From NCBI GenBank assembly GCA_030620095.1, contig JAUTXW010000881.1, positions 124,001-188,000 on the forward strand: DNA of 64,000 nt, read 5' to 3'. The DNA comes from Kuschelorhynchus macadamiae (taxonomy: Eukaryota > Arthropoda > Insecta > Coleoptera > Curculionidae). Position numbers and translations under genes: made by a program. The notes under the pieces were generated by a model. The model did no database searches. It had not been told where the DNA came from and was given only the letters and a program-made list of their open reading frames with translations. Position 1 is the first letter of the stretch. Each line of letters starts with the position of its first letter. Positions 47,973 to 58,749 of this stretch are shown in pieces.

Positions 47973-50900
47973 TCACGTTGATATAAGCTGAAAAAAAAAA
48001 GATTAAAATTAGACTGGGGACTGACAGTACGTTTTTTAAAATTAATTAATAACTGTAACAATACTATAAAAATTTGTATTGAACAAAATAGCGACTTAGA
48101 TCCAAATTTATAACAAAATTTGATTTGATATGCATTTATTAATTACTTTACTTTCTGATAAAGATTCAGTTAATAACTACTGTGGAAATACCACAATCTA
48201 GCAAAAAAATTATATACTTTCATATACTTACAGATTTTACAGTTGATTTAATAAAATTTTTCCTAGCGGTAAGATCAAAGTCAGGGTAGTTATCATACAC
48301 CCTCTGGCAAACAGTCTTCATCGTGATTTCTTCCAAATTAGCACCTTCCAACACACTCTTGATAAATGTCTTGATTTCATCATCCTGTTAAGACAAGCTT
48401 TTAGGCCCAGTTTCACAATGTGTGGTAACCATTGGGTTATTTAATATGGTTTCTATAGTTCAGAAGGTGAATGTTCAACTGAATTTATAGCTACTAACCC
48501 ATATTTTTTGGTCACCACATATTATGAAACTGGCCCTTAATCCTTCAAATTAAACAATATTTAGGCTAAAATTACTATCACCAAACAATATTTCAGCTAA
48601 AATTACATCTGTTTTAATATTTTCAGATGACTAATTTATTTGATTATCAGTAGTGGAAATTTGTACTCACTGTTGGAGGTTCACTTGCTTTCAACTTTTT
48701 TTTGACCAAAGGCTCATCTTCAGAAGAACTGCCATCATCAGCTTTCTCATCTTCTGATGATGCATCCTTTGGTTTACGTCCCCTAAAGAAAATTGTATTT
48801 TAACGTCGATGGAGTCAAATAAACCTAAGAAAATAGTTTATCAAAAGTGAATAGAGAATATCGTATAATACGACCTCACACAATGACCAATATTATTACA
48901 TTTTTACTTTTATAGTTAGTTTCATCCTCAGAAGAACTCACATCATCAGCTTTCTCATCTTCTGATGAAGTGTCCTTTGGTTTACGCCCGCGAAAAAATA
49001 TTGCATTTTAAGGTTGATGGAGTCAAAGAATCATAAGAAAAATTTCTCAAAAGTGAATAGAGGAAATCATGTACAGGGTGTCCGAATAAGGGTACGGAAG
49101 GGGTGTATCTCGACAATGGTAGGGCCTAGAGGTTTGGGAAAGAAATCATTATAAGTAAAATGGGCAAGAGAAATAGCTGGAAATTATTTTGAAGTTCATA
49201 ATTTGGCCACTAGGGGGCGTAACTACTATGAAGAAACATAAAATTCATGCTATCTTGGAAAGTTAGACGATGAGCTATAACTTTCAAAACATCATTTGAC
49301 AGCTTGGGTAATACCGCACCATTTTGACATTTTTTCGTACCAATCATAATAAGGGAGGGGGGAGCCAAAGGATCTGTCAATATTTGCATTTTAATATCGC
49401 CTGAACCGTTCAACTGATTTGAATAATTTTGGTTTGATTTGTCAAAGTCAAAAATAAGCTTTATTGTCTAAGACTCAATAATCTTGTTGACAAAGCAAAA
49501 TACAAAAATTTATCTAGACATAAAATTATCAAATACAACATAAAAGTAAAGAAAATAAAAAACTAAAAACATTTTGAAAAATAGTTAATAACGCGGAAGC
49601 ATATGATATGTTACGCATTTATTTCCAATGTTACGAAAATGCTGCAATGCATCGTGTCAATATGCAATGTAATCTCCACAAAGACAACATTTTTCTCGAG
49701 AAGTGTTTTCAAGATTGGCTAGGCGATTACGAGAGGCAGGCAAGTGCATCGTATGCAAGCACCTCGAAGAATTTGAAGAACACGTATTGAAGAAGATATT
49801 ATTAATGTTTTGGCCTACATATACGATCCCACCTTAAGAACTAGAAAAAAAAATCGAACGACCTGGGGATCCCAAAAACAATTGTCCATGAGATTCTTTA
49901 AGAAAATAAAATGCATCCCTACCACATCGTTTTATATCAGGCATTACAAGATACAGATTATGATAGAAGATTGAACCACTGTTACTGGCTGTTAACTAAT
50001 AACTAACTAATATTATGGACGGATGAAGCAACTTTTAATAGCGCAGGAGGTTTGCATAACATGCATTACTGGTCTCAGGAAAATCCACATTGAATGCGGC
50101 AAGTCGAACATCAAAATCGCTGGAGTTTGAACGTATGGTGCGGAATCGTGGAAGGAAAAATTATAGGCCCATATTTTTTCGACCAAACTCTTAATGGAGA
50201 AAAGTTTTTGATTTTTCTTGCACCACTGTTAGAAGATGTCTCCTTGGAAACAAGAAGAAATATGTGGTTTCAGCTTGATGGTTGTCCAGCCCATTAAACC
50301 CAAATCGTACGTCAGCATTTACAAGCTCTGGCCGGCGCGTTCGCCGGATTTAACTTGTTTAGATTTTTATCTATGGGGTAGACTAAAAGACCTGGTTTTT
50401 CAAGATAAACCAACAACCAGAGAAGATATGATGAAACGAGTTCGAAATGATATTAGAAGCTTGTCCAGGGCTGAAATTGAAGCAGCGGACGGAAAACATT
50501 TTGAACACCTGTGACTAATTTAAGTAATTGTAACGGTTTTGTGATTTTTTCGTTTGTTCTGTTGTTACGTTGGCCCGTTGGCCTTTAAACACGCTTCAAA
50601 ACTAATTTTCAACCAGTCCTAAGTGTGGATAAAGTGTGAAGAAAAGCTCGACGTGTTAACGAATTTGTGCTAAATGGGAAGAAAGGTTAATCAAAATTTA
50701 AATTACGTCAGTTACCATGGCTACGGCATTTGTTTTTCTCGCTAAGGTAACTTGATTTGATTGAAGCACTCGAATTTTTGACATTTTGTCATTAAATCAA
50801 GATCGAGGAGAGTTGGAGATATCGGGATGCGGTTTTCACAAAAATTTAGCTAATTTTATGTTGGTTTACAGTCTTTCAAGAAAGTAGTACCTTTCCATTT

Positions 50901-51554
50901 AACTTTTTCCAAAAATCACTAAATTGTGTAAACGTTGCATATAACGCCCTCTAGTTTATATACTTTAAACTAAACAGTTTCCCAAAAATGTTTCTTTATA
51001 AGAGTATAAAATGCTTTTTCAAACGAGACCAAAATTATTCAAATCGGTTGAACAGTTCAGGCGATAATAAAATGCAAATATTGACAGATCCTTTGGCTCC
51101 CCCCCTTTCTTATTATGATAGATACAAAAAATCTCGTAAACCAAAATGTTGATGTATTACCCAAGCTGTCAAATGATATTTTGAAAGTTATAGCTTATCG
51201 TCTAACTTTCCAAGTTAGTGTCAATTTTATGATTCTTCATAGTAGTTACGCCCCTTAGCGGTCAAATTACGAACCTCAAAATAATTTCCAGCTCTTTCTT
51301 TTGCCCATTTTACTTATACTTACTATTTTTCCCAAACCTCTAGGCCCTACCATTGTCAAGATACAGCCTCTCCGTACCCTTATCCGGACACCCTGTATTC
51401 AAACTCAAAATACTTTATTATCAAAGCTACTATAGCGCCATTGGTAAAACAGAATTTGGACCACAGAAGTCTGAAATGCGTGCTTTTATTTACCTTATTT
51501 TTATGATTTTCATCTTTGTATTTTTATTTGTATACATATGGTAAATAATAAACG

Positions 51555-51585
<31 letters not shown>

Positions 51586-53549
51586 ATAAAATGAGACCAC
51601 ACACATCACCCAGGGCTTAACCCAAATGCATTTCAAAAGAAAATAGACAACTATATAGAACTAACTTTTCTGAAGCTCCTCTTTAACTGTTTTCATTATG
51701 AAATAGTTAATAAAAATCTTTACTGAAGAACGTTTTTCCAAGTTAATATTTTATTTTCCAGGATTTTGCTATTTAATTTAATGATTATTAAATATAAAGT
51801 GATAAAGCCAACATTGAAATGGAAGGAAATTTTTTTGTAGATTATCAGATATATCACAAAACAGAACATTTTGTCGGCAAATTTTTTCGTTTGTTATGAA
51901 AGTTTGTTGATTGGTAATTTTGTGAACATTTTCAACAAAACCACGAACAGGATTGTGGTTAGGAACATGTATTGAGCAAAATATTTGCAATTTAAAACAA
52001 TGACACATTATACAAAGGAAAATGCAAAATTCTAATTTCAAATAGCCCGTCATTTCTTTACAGGATAAGTTCACTCGACACTAGCGAATCGATCTGCTAC
52101 ATTTGTGCTAACAAAACAGTCAAGACTTGGCATTGAACGAATCCCTCTGCTTCTTTCCTCAATGGTGCCAAATGAAATTAATAATAATAATAAAAATAGG
52201 TATCGTCATTCTTTTGTCTAAGCCTCAAGTTGATTTAAATTACCTTCTTCCCTTGGCCCGAGGTGTTGCCGCAACAGGTGTAGCAGCACTAGCACTCTTT
52301 GAAGGACGTCCTCTTCGCGACGGCGTTTTGGGCTTCGACTTGCTGTTTACTTTTGTTATGGATTTTCTACGTTTAGATTTAGGTACATCCTAAAATGTAA
52401 AGGAATATATTGATTTCTCAGCACTTCATTGGGAAAAAAACTGCAATGCAATAAAACCACTACACAAATATAATTGTAATGGAATACTTTCATAGAAATT
52501 TATTTCGCACCTTTTTACTGTATAACTGGGTGGTAGAATACATCATATTGACGCGATTTATGTATTACATTTTTTGCAGTTTTTTGACAATTATTTTAAT
52601 TTGTATTATACTTGTCTGACACCTGTTTGCAAGATGCCAAACCTTTTATACAACTTCTGCAAAGGATATTTAAAGGAACCATTTTTAACATACTAATTTG
52701 AACCAGATGATAAGGACGGCCCATTGCTATCATTAACGGCTGTTAAAGAAAGTAACATACACGTAACAGTAAAGTTTTAGAAGAAACTACTAGTTTATTT
52801 TTTACATTCTTTTTTGACTTTGCCAATTATGCATCGATCAATCGTTTTTTTTTTAATAACATTTTTATCAAAATTATTTTATTTTGTTTAATTTATCACC
52901 AATAAAAATATTAAAATAACTTTGTTCTCTACAATATTAGCTTCTCACCTCTAAATGAGTAAATATTTTTCAATATTTCCTAATATTCCGATAATTTGTC
53001 AACATATCCACTAAAACTTAATCATATGCTTGATGAACATGCTAAGACTTTTATTTAGTATGAACTGTCAACAAGTAATGTGCAATGTATGCCATTTCAA
53101 TACAATTTAATTTGTAATGTTGTGGTTTTGAAAATATTTACTGCATACATCTATATAGATAATCATGTCGATGTGATGTCTTGTGCGAATTTGTCCTATA
53201 CATAATATACTTTTAAAATATTAATATGAGTTTGTTCCTTATCCTAACCAAGCAACAGGTAATAGAAATAGACCTAACATACTATCAACAAAGCTTTTTT
53301 TCTTTTGAGAAATGACTCTAATACGCTTGCACTTTTGCACTAGACTTAATGAAATAAAACTCACAACATCACTTTCATCAGAGGACCCTCCACTTAGATT
53401 AGGTTCATCTTCTTCGGAGGATCCCTTCTTGGTGCGGCCCCTTTTACGCTTACTTACAGCACGCGGTTTTTCGTCGCTTGCATCAGAGTTATCACCTGGT
53501 TTGAATTCTTCATCACTCGAGCTTTCTTCCTTTAAATTGGCACGCTTAC
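47973..53549 (-). CDS. DEK-like chromatin protein, C-terminal exons (5' end missing)
   Basis: DEK proteins are nuclear DNA- and histone-binding chromatin factors. Five - strand exons join in frame: 53549-53365, 52389-52244, 48782-48671, 48384-48232 and 47987-47973, about 202 residues. The first holds acidic Ser/Glu runs (KEESSSDEEF) and basic KRKRGRTKKG. The second has an AT-hook-like SRRGRPSKS and ends AKGRR. The third adds GRKPKDASSEDEK and SSSEDEP. The fourth is a DEK C-terminal domain: PPT/DDEIKTFIKSVLEGANL and QRVYDNYPDFDLTARKNFIK. The last exon codes only LIST before TGA, after a long pyrimidine tract. All junctions are GT...AG and phases agree. The SAP/DEK N-terminal exons were not found up to 64000. 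A transposon and a decayed duplicate exon lie in the intron between exons two and three. Confidence 0.88.
48915..48993 (-). pseudogene. Decayed duplicate of a DEK-like exon
   Basis: On the - strand, CGTAAACCAAAGGACACTTC and CATCAGAAGATGAGAAAGCT closely match the exon at 48782-48671. The similarity continues into the upstream intron (ATGGAGTCAAA, AAAAGTGAATAGAG). The acceptor is destroyed: the real exon is preceded by CTTTAG, the copy by TTTTCG. The 3' half diverges after SSSEDE. It is therefore a tandem exon duplication that is no longer spliceable at the original site. Confidence 0.85.
49074..51395 (+). mobile_element. Tc1/mariner-superfamily element in a DEK-like intron
   Basis: TA at 49072-49073 and 51396-51397 flanks CAGGGTGTCCGAATAAGGGT on the left and the inverse of CAGGGTGTCCGGATAAGGGT on the right. 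The inverted repeats run about 365 bp (49074-49440 and 51027-51395). The 2322-bp element carries a decayed transposase of the same lineage as the 12167 element, on the strand opposite to the host gene. A TAA/TAT microsatellite follows at 51557-51578. Confidence 0.9.
49600..50513 (+). pseudogene. Transposase relic of the 49074 element
   Basis: N-terminal DUF4817-like remnants occur near 49600-49780 (IYFQCYENAAM, and RLARRLRETGK in another frame). 50094-50297 reads QNRWSLNVWCGIVEGKIIGP and NMWFQLDGCPAH with the second catalytic Asp. After a stop and an apparent deletion of tens of bases, WPARSPDLTCLDFYLWGRLK (third catalytic Asp) begins in another frame, and it ends near SRAEIEAADGKHFEHL. The deletion removes the spacer between the second and third acidic residues. 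Non-functional. Confidence 0.82.
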
Positions 53550-53559
53550 CTACAGTTAA

Positions 53560-54250
53560 GTGACATTAAGCTGGTTATTAAATATTTATACTGTTATCAA
53601 GCGTAGATAAAGTTAGTATTGTTATAGAAGTGTTTAATTTAAACTGAAGCTGAAACAATTTAAATATACCTTTGAAAACTTCTAAAAGATTGTCCTAATA
53701 CTAAAGTCCGTAAAAAATATCAACCTCAAAAATTACCGGAAAATGCGGTAACAATCCATATAAATGTAGACATGTTAATTTATTTATAAGTGGTTTTGAT
53801 AGATTCATTGGTTTTTTTACATTATTGCTGACTTTTGAAGTTATAAAGAAACTGTATTAACGCTAAAAGATGTGAATAAATATCAACCCTAAGTCACCAT
53901 AGGAATTAATTTTAACTTTAGATATAAAAATAATAGTAATGAAGAATACCAATCAAATCTGTTAAAAGGCTCAATAAATACAGCCCAGTAAAAAGGGCTT
54001 TTGCTCTCTAAGCTACTCTAAAATCCGACGTTTCGTCGTCGAGTTTTCATCATCAACTTCATTTTTTTTAAATATCGACCTGGAATTGTTATTTAATTTT
54101 CTTGAAGCCCTTGACCTCTTAAAATCAATGATGTACTGCACTTATACACTTAGAATATTTAAAATTCTCCTTTGTGAATTTGATAAGATTCTGATTTTTC
54201 CATGACTCTCTAACATATTGTTTCTTATGGGAAAATATTAAATCTTCTGT
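53560..54250. other. Probable DEK-like intron sequence
   Basis: AT-rich with no exon found. If the 5' exons lie farther right, everything from 53550 onward is intronic, including the tandem ribozyme array. Confidence 0.4.
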
Positions 54251-54251
54251 T

Positions 54252-54253
<2 letters not shown>

Positions 54254-54317
<64 letters not shown>
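54254..54317. repeat. (TA)n microsatellite
   Basis: About 64 bp of uninterrupted TA. Confidence 0.95.
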
Positions 54318-54319
<2 letters not shown>

Positions 54320-55939
54320 TTGGTTCGTAAGTGCATTATCATGTAAAAGAGAAAATATCTATAAATATAAAATTTATTTTGTAATATTTCTTCAAAAGTA
54401 GCAAATTACACTCTTCTACTTTTGAACTAGCTAAAGATTGTGTTGCTATTACCTCCTGAAGTGCAAAAAAGGACTACGAAAAAAGAAAAAAACTTAAAAA
54501 TCCGTTTTTTGACAATATTTGCAGACATACTGCCGTTAAAGTAATTAGGTAAACGTAAAATATGAAGGTGTAAGGATATCTTAAAAAAATGTCTGATTAT
54601 ATTTTTCATAAAAACGACAGTTCCTCAGGTAAATCGATTGTAAACTATAGTTAATTTTCCTCCAATGACGTCTAAAAATCTAAAAATTCTCAAATTATGC
54701 CACAAAAAAAGGCTTTTTTTATCTTTAAAAAAAAAAATTTGAAAGGGGTAATCTGTGGATATACCATGTGTGCAGATAAAAACAGGGACAGCAGCTGAAG
54801 CGATATATTTTTGCAGTTTAGAAGTTCATGACGCAATTTTGGTTTTCATATACAGTGTGTCTTGGGAAAGAATATGTTAGTTAAAATATTTAATACAGAT
54901 GGTCTGAAATAAACAATAATACTCCTGAAGTTTTTTCAGATTTTTATAATTTTTGGACAACCTGATAACTAAATCAGATTCTGACATTAGCTTTTGAAGT
55001 TTCAAGGCAAGCAAAACTTTTTATGGACAATACATTTTTTTCCTAAAATGCCAACTAATAACGTTTACAGGTATACCTAGTTACATCAATCTGGGGATAC
55101 ACATACAGAAAATTAATGATTTGTAAAACATAGGTCCGTTTTTGACAGTCGTGAGGTGTATTTAAAATTCTTAAAAAACAAGCTACACCATAAAAAGTAA
55201 TAGTATTAGATTTCCACCTTCCTAATGCTTCCCTAAAACAATATCATAATTTCCAAGGTATTTATTTCAGGTTGATTAGATTTTCAAGAATTCCGAGAAA
55301 GCACTAAAAAGTACGATGAACAAATTTAATGACTATTTATCACATGAATAAAGCAAGGTTTTCGATCCAACGATAAATAAACTATAGTTTCCGATTGATT
55401 TATCTCAGAAACTATCATATATATGAACAAGTAGAACTTAAAATTTCTCACTCAATATTTTTAATAAGAAACATTTCTGTACAATTCTGAATCCTCTATA
55501 TATCGAAGAAAGCATTTACTCTCGTAGCTTGTTTGACACAATTGGCCTATTGTTAAAGTTAGGTTTATTTGGTAAACAAAATTAAGCATGAAATATATGT
55601 TAGGACTTTACAAAATTTGGACAGGGTCCGTGGAATTTGTTCTAATTTTTGAACCTTATCCATATTGACCGCCACTAAAAACATTTGATGAGATGTATGC
55701 AAATTGCTGGACCCATGTTGGGTGGAAAAGTCCGTCTTGCCCAAATGTTTATAACGACGGCGCGCCGGCATGGCCAGTTCTCTTAAAAACGATAGATATT
55801 AACTTAATTTCACCCAATATTTGGACCTAGGCCAAAAAAATTGTAAATCTCTTGTGAAAAAAAATATGCAGCTTTTGACCTGCCAATTGTTTTTAGCCCA
55901 GGAAGTGTTGCACAGGATATCATCATTTTTTCTTCTTTT

Positions 55940-55940
<1 letters not shown>
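54318..55940. other. Noncoding, nothing firmly recognised
   Basis: A TATACAGTGTGTCTTGGG sequence near 54851 resembles a decayed TA-element terminus. No transposase or exon was identified. Confidence 0.4.

Positions 55941-55941
<1 letters not shown>

Positions 55942-55996
<55 letters not shown>
55942..55996. repeat. (TA)n microsatellite, left border of tandem array
   Basis: TA run that ends exactly where the truncated first unit of the 278-bp array begins (GAGCGAAATCGCG at 55997). Confidence 0.95.
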
Positions 55997-55999
<3 letters not shown>

Positions 56000-56243
56000 C
56001 GAAATCGCGATCGTCGTTTGACTAAAATGGATCATTGTGTCTGCTGTGATGCAGAACATGTTCCAAACAAGGATCATTTTCTTGTTATGACGTTGGTGTA
56101 AGTGGAATGAAAACATACTATCATTTAATACTCCCAACGAAAGCCAGGAGTCACAATGTAATTCAATGCCGGTCGTGGTATTAGCCAGCGGAGTAGTTGT
56201 TTTTGTGATTCAATTTTGTGCCTTTGCCCTACACGGGGCTCAC

Positions 56244-56302
56244 TAGTCTATGGCGGCCTGATGAGCTCTAATAAGAGCGAAATCGCGATCGTCGTTTGAC
56301 TA
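56244..56302 (+). ncRNA. Type I hammerhead ribozyme, copy 1
   Basis: All elements of a self-cleaving hammerhead are present. The CUGAUGA core is at 56258-56264, stem II GCUCU/AGAGC with loop AAUA follows, and GAAA is at 56279-56282. A short stem III is made by the palindrome AUCGCGAU (56282-56289), with the AUC cleavage triplet at 56288-56290. Stem I has an inner helix GGCGGC (56252-56257) with GUCGUU (56291-56296), an internal loop (UAU and U), and an outer helix UAGUC (56244-56248) with GACUA (56298-56302). The loop of stem III would be only 2 nt in cis. This suggests the dimeric, double-hammerhead mode known for short-stem-III ribozymes. Confidence 0.9.
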
Positions 56303-56521
56303 AAATGGATCATTGTGTCTGCTGTGATGCAGAACATGTTCCAAACAAGGATCATTTTCTTGTTATGACGTTGGTGTAAGTGGAATGAAAACATACTATC
56401 ATTTAATACTCCCAACGAAAGCCAGGAGTCACAATGTAATTCAATGCCGGTCGTGGTATTAGCCAGCGGAGTAGTTGTTTATGTGATTCAATTTTGTGCC
56501 TTTGCCCTACACGGGGCTCAC

Positions 56522-56580
56522 TAGTCTATGGCGGCCTGATGAGCTCTAATAAGAGCGAAATCGCGATCGTCGTTTGACTA
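56522..56580 (+). ncRNA. Type I hammerhead ribozyme, copy 2
   Basis: Identical in core and stems to the copy 278 bp upstream. Predicted cleavage is after C 56568. With copy 1 it defines a full 278-nt monomer. Confidence 0.9.
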
Positions 56581-56799
56581 AAATGGATCATTGTGTCTGC
56601 TGTGATGCAGAACATGTTCCAAACAAGGATCATTTTCTTGTTATGACGTTGGTGTAAGTGGAATGAAAACATACTATCATTTAATACTCCCAACGAAAGC
56701 CAGGAGTCACAATGTAATTCAATGCCGGTCGTGGTATTAGCCAGCGGAGTAGTTGTTTTTGTGATTCAATTTTGTGCCTTTGCCCTACACGGGGCTCAC

Positions 56800-56858
56800 T
56801 AGTCTATGGCGGCCTGATGAGCTCTAATAAGAGCGAAATCGCGATCGTCGTTTGACTA
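56800..56858 (+). ncRNA. Type I hammerhead ribozyme, copy 3
   Basis: Identical in core and stems to copies 1 and 2; predicted cleavage is after C 56846. The partial unit that follows ends in the TA microsatellite, so no fourth complete ribozyme exists downstream. Confidence 0.9.
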
Positions 56859-56953
56859 AAATGGATCATTGTGTCTGCTGTGATGCAGAACATGTTCCAA
56901 ACAAGGATCATTTTCTTGTTATGACGTTGGTGTAAGTGGAATGAAAATATACT

Positions 56954-56956
<3 letters not shown>

Positions 56957-57016
<60 letters not shown>
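56957..57016. repeat. (TA)n microsatellite, right border of tandem array
   Basis: TA run replacing the rest of the fourth unit after ACTATCAT. Confidence 0.95.
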
Positions 57017-57018
<2 letters not shown>

Positions 57019-57079
57019 GATTGACTAAGAAAGGCAAAACTTCTTCACCCATGTCACTTTGGCTTTTTGTGCAGAAATA

Positions 57080-58025
57080 TCCATTACATTATCTATAAGT
57101 GCCCTTGCTAAATTTGTGCAGGAAGGTTTTGAGGGTTAATAATCTGGTCAGGCATGCCTATTTGATTTTAGCATGGCATTCAATTGCATACTGCATAATG
57201 TTCTTACCCTTAAGCTTCTCAGATATGGAGTTCATATGAATGCTACTGACCTACTTAAATCATACATGTTTGACTATTACCAGTACTCATACCACCAGTG
57301 AAGCACTTCCTCTTAAAGCAGCAATAAAATATGGATTACCCCAAGTGTCAGTAAGGCGCCAAACTTTATTTTTTTTGTATATCAAAGATATATACACATG
57401 TCATCCTGAGATTTGATTGGTGCTCCTTGCTGATACTGCGGCACTTAAGTGTGATAACAGTCAGACAAACTTAGAGACTGGTTTCTGGCATATAATCTTT
57501 TTTGTCTCTAAGATCTGACACTCCTCAGAGGTGTTTAGCCAAATCACCTTCTTAATTAGAAAACTCAAGAGTTTTAATAAATATTTTTTTATAGCTATTT
57601 TTAGTTTTTTAATCATAAGCTTCCTATGCAATACTATGTTGGATCATTGCTCATGTTTTAAGTTTTTTCACAGTGGAGAGAAGGTTTGTGAGAGTTATTG
57701 CTGGCCTGGAAGTTCGTGATTGTTATAAGAGTATGTTTGCATCATTAGCAATCCTAACATTACCATGTTTGAATATATTCCTTGTCTCTTACATGTAAAA
57801 AAGCAACAGCGCCAGTTATAAACTAAACAGTGAATACCACACATACTCCAGAAACAGACACCATCCCATTGTTCTCACTTTCGTACCGCTAGAAATAGAG
57901 ATAGCCGGAATCGCTTTGGCATACATTTTTTGAGTGTCCCCCTCACAATATAAAATCTCTTTCACTCTGTCATCTTAAAACACTACTTAAATCATATCTA
58001 AAGGAAAAAGCATTTTATAACGGTG
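57080..58025 (+). pseudogene. Non-LTR reverse transcriptase relic
   Basis: The + strand reads LFDFSMAFNCILHNVLTLKL and LRYGVHMNATDLLKSYM (canonical FxDxSKAFDxxxHxxLLxKL...YGI...WxxSYL). Next is a broken IFFVYQRYI region, the place of LFLIYINDI. After many lesions come VIAGLEVRDCYKSMFA and LTLPCLNIF in shifting frames, and NSEYHTYSRNRHHPIVL near the C-terminus. The order is that of a jockey/CR1-type polymerase; the active-site region is lost. Confidence 0.7.
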
Positions 58026-58745
58026 ATTAATTTGTTTAATTTTAAGAACATTCAGATGCACCCAACATGATTTATCTGTAAGACAGATCGTAATATAAAT
58101 GTCTTGCGTTCCATTATAGTTTATGATATGTTGTATAACCTTAATGTTATTTCTATTTCCTGTAATATAAACTACTCAAAATGGAGATATTGATGTTTTT
58201 TTTACCTTTTTGGGAGCCCTGTATTTTTTACAAAAAAACATGTAGTGGGGTCTGGTTTTCAGTGTTGGGTGACGAATTGGCTTTTAAGTAATCCGATTGT
58301 TTTTTGTTAAATGCTTCCTTTTCCGAATATTTCTCGAAACGATTTTGCAACTAGCTGCTTACTTTGCAAATTAAGAAAATTCTACAGGTTGGCCCATTTT
58401 CTATTTATTTACAAGAAATCTGCTTTATTAGCAATGATAACGGAATGCGGATTTCGCGATACTGGGCTAATTTTTTGGAAAACAAAATGCCATTAACAAA
58501 ATTTTCACAATCGTTTGTTTTTGAGACACAGTAATTCAGGCAGTGCATTTACCTAAAGCAGTGCAGTGTCACATTATCTGACAACTATTTATTGATGCCT
58601 TTTAATAGTAGTAACATATGTATTAAGTTTAAAAAGTGTATTGAACTAAAGTGATTAGCGCTATTTAATATAATATTATCAGCTTTCTTCTAATAATCTA
58701 AATACACAACGAAATCATATGATGACGGAATAATAAAATATTGCT
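58026..58745. other. Noncoding spacer between transposon relics
   Basis: No feature beyond a GAGCCCTGTATTTTT terminus-like motif near 58217, possibly the decayed left end of the Tc1 copy. Confidence 0.35.
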
Positions 58746-58749
58746 GTAC

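Larger units (their letters stand above)
55997..56957 (+). repeat. Tandem array of 278-bp hammerhead-ribozyme units
   Basis: GAGCGAAATCGCGATC recurs at 55997, 56275, 56553 and 56831, each exactly 278 bp apart. Three full units lie between predicted cleavage sites (56013-56290, 56291-56568, 56569-56846), plus a partial unit to about 56957. The units differ at only a few bases (for example TTGTTTTTGTG against TTGTTTATGTG), so amplification or homogenisation is recent. Both sides are (TA)n. Each complete junction has a type I hammerhead ribozyme. No conserved coding frame is evident; the - strand frames across units look incidental. The architecture fits a ribozyme satellite or retrozyme. Confidence 0.95.

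Noticed and set aside
53985..54060. Hammerhead-like CGACGAAACGTCGG on the - strand after TTGATGA
   Set aside because: The stretch has UGAUGA and CGAAACGUC but no pairing stem II or stem I, and C3 of the core is U. It may be a remnant of a Penelope-type end, but this could not be supported.
56804..57052. - strand open frames across the 278-bp units and TA repeats
   Set aside because: They consist partly of translated TA microsatellite and repeat with the unit; the ribozyme structure explains the conservation better.
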